Shown here one piece after another: positions 15,520 to 16,887 of a stretch of DNA of 16,887 nt. This DNA is from an uncultured Varibaculum sp. GTDB taxonomy: Bacteria; Actinomycetota; Actinomycetes; Actinomycetales; Actinomycetaceae. The notes under the pieces were generated by a model. The model was not told the DNA's origin, searched no databases, and was given only the letters and a program-made list of their open reading frames with translations. The stretch is taken from the NCBI GenBank assembly GCA_947253735.1, contig CAMYAU010000021.1:1-16887 (forward strand). The letters are read 5' to 3'. The position numbers and the translations under genes were made by a program. Each line of letters begins with the position of its first letter. The first letter of the stretch is position 1.

Positions 15520-16724
15520 GCGAAACTCTTTATCGTCCTCGTCAAGGTTCGATACCCCTCACCGATACTGAACGCCAATACCGGGATTGCCTGCGCGAAT
15601 ATAACTCTCCCGGCCAATACGTGGCTTTCGATACTGAACGTGCCAGCGGTATCCGCTACCAAGATCGAGCCTATTTGATTCAAGCCAAGGGACAGAGTGC
15701 GCCCCTGGTTTTACTGGATCCTTTATGCTTACCCGATTTATCTGATTTTAGCGCCGCCTGCCAAAACAGTACCTGGGTGCTGCACGCCGCCAAAGAAGAT
15801 TTAGAGTGCATGGAGTGGGCAGGGCTGCAGGCTCCCCGGTTATTTGATACCCAAATCGCAGCGAAACTCTTGGGCTATGAACATGTGGGACTGGGGGCAC
15901 TTACCGAGGAAGTGCTGCGGATAAAACTAGCAAAGAACCATACTCGGGAAAACTGGTCGTTACGTCCCCTCAAACAATCTTGGCTCGATTACGCTGCCCT
16001 GGATGTGGAATACCTAGTGGAGCTGGCAATCGCTCTAAAGGAGAGGCTGGAGGCAGCAGGAAGGCTGTCTTGGGCAGAGCAAGAATTCGCCCATGCCCTG
16101 GCCGATTTTCACCGGCCAATAGACACTGCTCCCTGGAGGCATTTAAAGGGCGCTGGAAAAGCTAAGTCCCCTCGTCAGTTGGGCTTATTGCGAGAGCTCT
16201 ACTCTCAACGTGACCAGGTCGCTAAGAAACGCGATGTAGCACCCACCCGAGTGCTTCCTAACCGCGACCTCGTAGACCTGGTATTGCAGCCTCCTCGCAG
16301 CTACCAGGACCTGTCTGCGCGTCCCTTTATGAAACGCCGGCAACTGCGCCAACATAGTAGACTCTGGTGGCAAGCAATAAAAAAGGTGCGTAACCTAAAA
16401 AATGACGATCTGCCTAAGCGCCAGGTTCCCCGGAAACTTCACGAACTATCTTCTATAGCGACCTGGGAAAAGATTGATCCCACCCGAGCTCAGCTTTACC
16501 GCTTATTGAAAGAGGACGTGTCCACTTGGGCACAGGAAAATCACGTATGGGCTGAGCATGCGTTGTCTCCCAGCGCTACCCGCCAGATAGCGGCCTATTG
16601 GGGACCTGACGAAGACCTCGAAAACCTCCTAAAACGCGCGGAAGCTCGCAGATGGCAGATAGATCATTTCCTGCCCCGTTTTCAGGATCTGTGTAGTTCG
16701 TGGGCGAGCGAAACTAACCTCTAG
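15516..16724 (+). CDS. rnd: Ribonuclease D (DEDDy 3'-5' exoribonuclease)
   Basis: A 402-residue enzyme of normal family length that trims 3' ends of structured RNAs such as tRNA precursors. The DEDDy catalytic set is complete: D39 and E41 in AFDTERASG, D95 in LHAAKEDLECM, and Y159 with D163 in DYAALDVEYLVEL. An HRDC domain follows (about residues 213-295, SPRQLGLLRELYSQRD to LWWQAIKKV), with a second helical region after it. The ATG overlaps the preceding DUF3000 stop (ATGA). The pair points to a two-gene operon. The gene converges on a 5S rRNA gene, with a strong hairpin terminator between them. Confidence 0.92.
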   Translation: MSETLYRPRQGSIPLTDTERQYRDCLREYNSPGQYVAFDTERASGIRYQDRAYLIQAKGQSAPLVLLDPLCLPDLSDFSAACQNSTWVLHAAKEDLECMEWAGLQAPRLFDTQIAAKLLGYEHVGLGALTEEVLRIKLAKNHTRENWSLRPLKQSWLDYAALDVEYLVELAIALKERLEAAGRLSWAEQEFAHALADFHRPIDTAPWRHLKGAGKAKSPRQLGLLRELYSQRDQVAKKRDVAPTRVLPNRDLVDLVLQPPRSYQDLSARPFMKRRQLRQHSRLWWQAIKKVRNLKNDDLPKRQVPRKLHELSSIATWEKIDPTRAQLYRLLKEDVSTWAQENHVWAEHALSPSATRQIAAYWGPDEDLENLLKRAEARRWQIDHFLPRFQDLCSSWASETNL

Positions 16725-16792
16725 TACGTAAGATCCCTGATAATAGCCGTTTAGCCAGATATCTTTTTCCCGTATCGAGTGTGGAAATATAG

Positions 16793-16838
16793 AAAGACAG
16801 GGTATAAAAACTATCTGGTTTTTATACCCTGTCTTTTT
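16793..16838. terminator. Strong bidirectional intrinsic terminator
   Basis: AAAGACAGGGTATAAAAAC (16793-16811) pairs perfectly over 19 bases with 16818-16836 around a 6-base loop. A T-run (16834-16838) follows on the plus strand. On the minus strand the hairpin is followed by TTTCTATATTT. It should end both the RNase D transcript and the rRNA transcript arriving from the right. Confidence 0.9.
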
Positions 16839-16843
16839 AAGTT

Positions 16844-16887
16844 GGTTGTGGTGGTGTCTTACTCTCCCGCGTCCGTTGGGGCGTAGT
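16844..16887 (-). rRNA. rrf: 5S ribosomal RNA, 3' part (continues beyond window)
   Basis: The reverse complement of the last ~44 bases contains GGGAGAGTAAGACACCACC, matching the conserved 3' region of bacterial 5S rRNA (GGGAGAGTAGGACGCCGCC type), preceded by the helix arm CTACGCCCCAACGGACGCG. The exact 3' end is uncertain by a few bases. About 75 bases of the gene lie outside. A 5S gene in this direction implies that 23S and 16S genes follow to the right. Confidence 0.85.

Overview
The window looks like chromosomal DNA from an actinobacterium, most likely of the Actinomycetaceae (Varibaculum/Mobiluncus/Actinomyces-like). The reasons are a DUF3000 gene overlapping an RNase D gene (an actinobacterial pairing), a glgX/treX-treY-treZ trehalose operon, a large Gram-positive-type surface protein, GTG starts, and a base composition that looks only moderately GC-rich by eye. 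The genus assignment is inference. I see no mobile elements, phage genes, CRISPR arrays or tRNAs.

Layout. Positions 1-1343 (minus) hold an FGGY-family sugar/polyol kinase cut off by the left edge. It diverges from a DeoR-family regulator (1521-2303, plus). The short region between them carries a good kinase promoter covered by perfect inverted repeats, a classic local sugar-regulator arrangement. Positions 2546-5344 (plus) encode a 932-residue secreted, probably wall-anchored adhesin: signal peptide, about ten beta-helix-type NGG repeats, two Cna-B domains with intact isopeptide triads, a proline spacer and an unusual sorting motif, ITKTG. Converging on it is a membrane-anchored class A beta-lactamase-like protein (5513-6436, minus). 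That gene has no Shine-Dalgarno sequence of its own, but a 12-codon leader ORF with a good one lies in the same frame just upstream, separated by two amber stops.

Positions 6794-13274 (plus) form a tight three-gene operon, glgX/treX - treY - treZ, that converts glycogen or maltodextrin to trehalose. GlgX debranches, TreY makes the terminal alpha,alpha-1,1 linkage, and TreZ releases trehalose. All three keep the GH13 catalytic triad. A very stable hairpin lies inside the last codons of treZ. Converging on the operon is an ATP-grasp ligase (13380-14723, minus) resembling carboxylate-amine/D-aspartate ligases, with a perfect 9-bp inverted repeat just upstream of its GTG start.

Positions 14944-16724 (plus) carry the overlapping DUF3000 and RNase D genes. 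They converge on the 3' end of a 5S rRNA gene (minus, running off the right edge), with a 19-bp hairpin terminator between the two transcription units. An rRNA operon therefore probably lies just beyond the window.

Most of the window is well-understood metabolism. The most original signals are the kinase/regulator operator, the amber-interrupted leader of the beta-lactamase-like gene, the non-canonical sorting signal of the adhesin, and the coding-sequence hairpin at the end of treZ.
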